Of a stretch of DNA of 8,024 bases, positions 6,598 to 8,024 are shown one piece after another. A program made the position numbers and the translations under genes. Positions within the stretch are counted from its first letter, which is position 1, and the number at the start of each line of letters is the position of its first letter. Where the stretch lies: assembly GCA_900557475.1 (NCBI GenBank), contig USTA01000031.1, positions 1-8,024 of the forward strand, read 5' to 3'. The notes beneath the pieces were generated by a model. That model was not told the origin of the DNA, did no database searches, and was given only the letters and a program-made list of their open reading frames with translations. This DNA is from an uncultured Clostridium sp. (GTDB taxonomy: Bacteria; Bacillota; Clostridia; TANB77; CAG-508).

Positions 6598-6723
6598 ATG
6601 GAGTATGTCATTGGCAAAGACCAAGGCGGTAAGTTAAAAAAATATAAGCACTTATCCCAAGAAATTTCATGCTACTTGGGATTTTATGTTGAAATTAAAA
6701 GAAACACCAGGGTGCGTTTATAA
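6598..6723 (+). CDS. Possible 41-residue leader ORF upstream of rpsJ
   Basis: A 42-codon frame (with stop) starts at an ATG with GGAGG (6585-6589) 8 nt upstream, good Shine-Dalgarno spacing, and ends 36 nt before rpsJ. An in-frame ATG at 6583 is also possible but lacks its own binding site. The product would begin MEYVIGKDQGGKLKKYKH and end in a basic stretch, KRNTRVRL; I recognise no family. Codons such as GTC, GGC, GAC and CGT are unlike those of the neighbouring genes, and the frame coincides with the RNA hairpins at 6611-6624 and 6654-6682. Its bases may therefore be shaped by RNA structure rather than protein. If translated, ribosomes on it would open those hairpins, which would link its translation to rpsJ expression. 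This is a guarded call. Confidence 0.33.
   Translation: MEYVIGKDQGGKLKKYKHLSQEISCYLGFYVEIKRNTRVRL
6654..6685 (+). terminator. Attenuator-like hairpin in the S10 leader
   Basis: A perfect 8-bp stem, ATCCCAAG (6654-6661) with CTTGGGAT (6675-6682), has a 13-nt loop and is followed by TTTT (6682-6685). The stem is strong for this genome, but the T-tract is short, so termination may be partial. The left arm can instead pair upstream (GGTAAG 6628-6633 with CTTATC 6651-6656), which would dissolve the hairpin. Confidence 0.35.
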
Positions 6724-6739
6724 CTTCCGACTACATTAA

Positions 6740-6759
6740 AATTTTAAGGAGGTAAAATT
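6740..6759 (+). promoter_or_regulatory. rpsJ ribosome binding site in a hairpin loop
   Basis: AATTTTA (6740-6746) and TAAAATT (6753-6759) are perfect complements, and the six-base loop is exactly AGGAGG (6747-6752), the rpsJ Shine-Dalgarno sequence. The stem ends directly at the ATG. An all-A/U stem is weak, so it probably displays rather than hides the site unless stabilised by a protein. Confidence 0.4.
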
Positions 6760-7119
6760 ATGGCAACAAAGAAGGCTGAAGAGAAGAAAGCTGTTGCAAA
6801 AACAGGCGCTGCAAAAAGCGAAAAAATCAGAATAAGACTAAAAGCTTATGATTATGTAGTTTTAGACCAGTCTGCTGAAAAAATAGTAGATACTGCTAAA
6901 AAGACAGGAGCAAAAGTTTCTGGACCTATTCCACTTCCAACAGAAAAGGAAATAGTAACAGTTATACGTTCTCCACACAAGCACAAAGACTCAAGAGAGC
7001 AATTTGAGCTTAGAACTCATAAAAGAGTTATCGACATTCTTTATCCAACACAAAAAACAGTTGATAATTTAATGAAAATAGAATTACCAGCAGGTGTTGA
7101 TATAGAAATCAAATTATAA
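6760..7119 (+). CDS. rpsJ: 30S ribosomal protein S10 with N-terminal extension
   Basis: Component of the small-subunit head; as NusE it also joins NusB in transcription antitermination. The core starts near residue 21 with [20 protein letters not shown], and the loop region [19 protein letters not shown] (71-89) and the C-terminal strand ([10 protein letters not shown]) are well conserved. Length is 119 residues against the usual 102-105: a Lys/Ala-rich extension of about 17 residues ([20 protein letters not shown]) precedes the core. No ATG, GTG or TTG lies between codon 1 and the core, and AGGAGG is 7 nt before this ATG, so the extension is genuinely encoded. First ribosomal gene of the operon, transcribed from the promoter at 6491-6519 through a structured leader. 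Followed 47 nt later by rplC. Confidence 0.98.
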   Translation: MATKKAEEKKAVAKTGAAKSEKIRIRLKAYDYVVLDQSAEKIVDTAKKTGAKVSGPIPLPTEKEIVTVIRSPHKHKDSREQFELRTHKRVIDILYPTQKTVDNLMKIELPAGVDIEIKL

Positions 7120-7132
7120 TTAAAATATCTAT

Positions 7133-7148
7133 GCTGGCAAAAGTCAGC
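7133..7148 (+). promoter_or_regulatory. Small hairpin between rpsJ and rplC
   Basis: GCTGGC (7133-7138) pairs with GTCAGC (7143-7148), one G-U, around an AAAA loop. It ends 4 nt before the rplC ribosome binding site (7153-7158). There is no T-tract, so it is not a terminator; it could tune rplC translation or serve as an RNA processing site. Confidence 0.35.
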
Positions 7149-7166
7149 CAATAGGAGGAAAGAAAG

Positions 7167-7796
7167 ATGAAAAAAGCATTAATAGGAAAAAAAGTTGGAA
7201 TGACACAAATCTTTGATGAAGAAGGAAAAGTTATTCCAGTTACAGCAATTGAAGTTGGACCATGTACTGTTACACAAATAAAAACAGTAGAACAAGATGG
7301 TTACTCAGCAGTTCAATTGGGATTTGGAGAAATTAAAGAAAAGAAATTAACAAGACCAGCAAAAGGTCATTTTACAAAAAGTAATATTACTCCAAAAAAA
7401 TATTTAAGAGAATTCAAACTAGATCAAGCATCAGAACTAAAAGTTGGAGATGAACTAAAAGCTGATGTATTTGAAATAGGAGATAAAGTAGATATCCAAG
7501 GAACATCAAAAGGAAAGGGATTCCAAGGTGTTATTAAACGTCATGGACAATCAAGAGGACCAATGGGACACGGATCTATGTATCACAGAAGACCAGGTTC
7601 AATGGGACCAACATCTACACCAGGTAGAGTATTCCCAGGTAAGAAATTACCAGGACATATGGGATGTCTAACAGTTACAATTCAAAACTTAGAAGTTGTA
7701 AAGGTTGACTTAGACAAAAACGTTATTTTAGTAAAAGGAAGCGTTCCTGGAGCTAAAGGTTCAATCTTAAAAATAAAATCAAGTGTAAAAGCATAA
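7167..7796 (+). CDS. rplC: 50S ribosomal protein L3
   Basis: Large-subunit protein that binds 23S rRNA and reaches toward the peptidyl transferase centre through its central loop. The 209 residues match the family length. The N-terminus [20 protein letters not shown] (4-23) is diagnostic, followed by a beta-barrel region. The long loop runs from [16 protein letters not shown] (112-127) through [14 protein letters not shown] (134-147) to [16 protein letters not shown] (151-166). The glutamine that PrmB methylates in E. coli L3 (in a GQNQTPG context) is replaced here (GPTSTPG), so that modification is not expected. AGGAGG (7153-7158) lies 8 nt before the ATG. Second gene of the S10 operon, followed 16 nt later by rplD. 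Confidence 0.98.
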   Translation: MKKALIGKKVGMTQIFDEEGKVIPVTAIEVGPCTVTQIKTVEQDGYSAVQLGFGEIKEKKLTRPAKGHFTKSNITPKKYLREFKLDQASELKVGDELKADVFEIGDKVDIQGTSKGKGFQGVIKRHGQSRGPMGHGSMYHRRPGSMGPTSTPGRVFPGKKLPGHMGCLTVTIQNLEVVKVDLDKNVILVKGSVPGAKGSILKIKSSVKA

Positions 7797-7812
7797 GGAA
7801 GGAGGAAGAAAA

Positions 7813-8024
7813 ATGCCTAAAGTAGACGTATATAACGTAGAAGGAAAAAAAGTTAAAGAACTAGAACTAAATGAAAATGTATTTGGAATTGAACCAAATG
7901 AAAATATAGTTCATAGTGCAGTTGTAAATTACCTTGCAAATCAAAGACAAGGAACACAAAATACAAAAACAAGAGCGGAAGTTTCTGGTGGTGGAAGAAA
8001 ACCATGGAGACAAAAAGGAACAGG
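7813..8024 (+). CDS. rplD: 50S ribosomal protein L4, 5' part (3' end outside window)
   Basis: Large-subunit protein lining the exit tunnel. In E. coli it also represses its own operon by acting on the S10 leader, which is why the leader upstream of rpsJ is of interest here. Seventy codons plus two bases are present. The start is [14 protein letters not shown], and residues 45-70 lead into the conserved tunnel-loop segment [15 protein letters not shown], at which the window ends. An AAGGAGG site (7799-7805), 7 nt before the ATG, overlaps the region just after the rplC stop. Order rpsJ-rplC-rplD is the standard bacterial one. Confidence 0.96.
   Translation, partial: MPKVDVYNVEGKKVKELELNENVFGIEPNENIVHSAVVNYLANQRQGTQNTKTRAEVSGGGRKPWRQKGT

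Larger units (their letters stand above)
6526..6759 (+). ncRNA. Structured 5' leader of the S10 operon, candidate cis-regulatory RNA
   Basis: This is the roughly 234-nt stretch from the expected transcription start to rpsJ. Bases 6541-6630 are about 48% G/C by my count (43 of 90), far above the flanks. Visible stems are GCAT/ATGC (6526-6529/6539-6542), right at the 5' end; GAAGT/ACTTC (6546-6550/6592-6596) enclosing TGTG/CACA (6555-6558/6563-6566) and CCTGA/TCAGG (6567-6571/6576-6580); TTGG/CCAA (6611-6614/6621-6624); ATCCCAAG/CTTGGGAT (6654-6661/6675-6682); CAC/GTG (6705-6707/6712-6714); and a stem around the rpsJ ribosome binding site. S10 operon leaders in E. coli are bound by L4 to limit expression, and rplD is in this operon, so autoregulation is a natural guess. 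I do not recognise a named RNA family. Confidence 0.55.

Noticed and set aside
6526..6759. T-box, tmRNA, SRP RNA or tRNA in the S10 leader
   Set aside because: No T-box sequence (AGGGTGG...ACCGCG), no tRNA cloverleaf or GGTTCGA-like arm, and no SRP or tmRNA core motifs were found. Its position before rpsJ fits a leader instead.
1..8024. CRISPR array, insertion sequence ends or phage genes
   Set aside because: No spaced direct repeats, no terminal inverted repeats with target duplications, and no integrase, capsid or intact transposase frames are present. The only mobile-element link is the Rpn-type tail at 3480-3761.

Overview
The window is AT-rich DNA that is almost entirely coding on the + strand. 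Purine-rich AGGAGG ribosome binding sites precede nearly every gene, codon use favours AGA/ATA/TTA, and GTG and TTG starts occur. Together with an adhE of clostridial type and a Firmicutes-style S10 ribosomal protein operon, this points to a low-GC Firmicute, most likely a fermentative anaerobic clostridium-like bacterium. That placement is an inference from gene content and composition.

Positions 1-3253 look like one transcription unit for nucleic acid maintenance and modification: the 3' part of uvrC (excision repair nuclease), an unlisted 34-residue single-helix membrane microprotein (1569-1673), a class I SAM-dependent methyltransferase of the RlmI/RlmK type (1704-2579) and an RluA-family pseudouridine synthase (2597-3253). 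Gaps are 80, 30 and 17 nt. Positions 3254-3866 form a small regulatory island: a TTGACA/TACAAT promoter, a 14-bp dyad with a T-tract overlapping the expected transcription start, and a 93-codon TTG-start gene (3480-3761). That gene resembles only the C-terminal tail of Rpn/PD-(D/E)XK transposase-family proteins.

Positions 3867-6464 encode the bifunctional aldehyde-alcohol dehydrogenase AdhE, with its own candidate promoter. Inside adhE, at the junction of its two enzyme domains, there is a well-placed Shine-Dalgarno sequence and ATG that could produce a separate 411-residue alcohol dehydrogenase.

Positions 6482-8024 are the start of the S10 ribosomal protein operon: rpsJ, rplC and the beginning of rplD. 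Its promoter is interleaved with the adhE terminator, with the -35 box in the terminator loop. It yields a roughly 234-nt 5' leader that is markedly richer in G/C than the rest of the window and contains several hairpins, mutually exclusive pairings, a 41-codon ORF with its own Shine-Dalgarno sequence, and an rpsJ ribosome binding site held exactly in the loop of an A/U stem. This leader is the best candidate for an undescribed regulatory element here.
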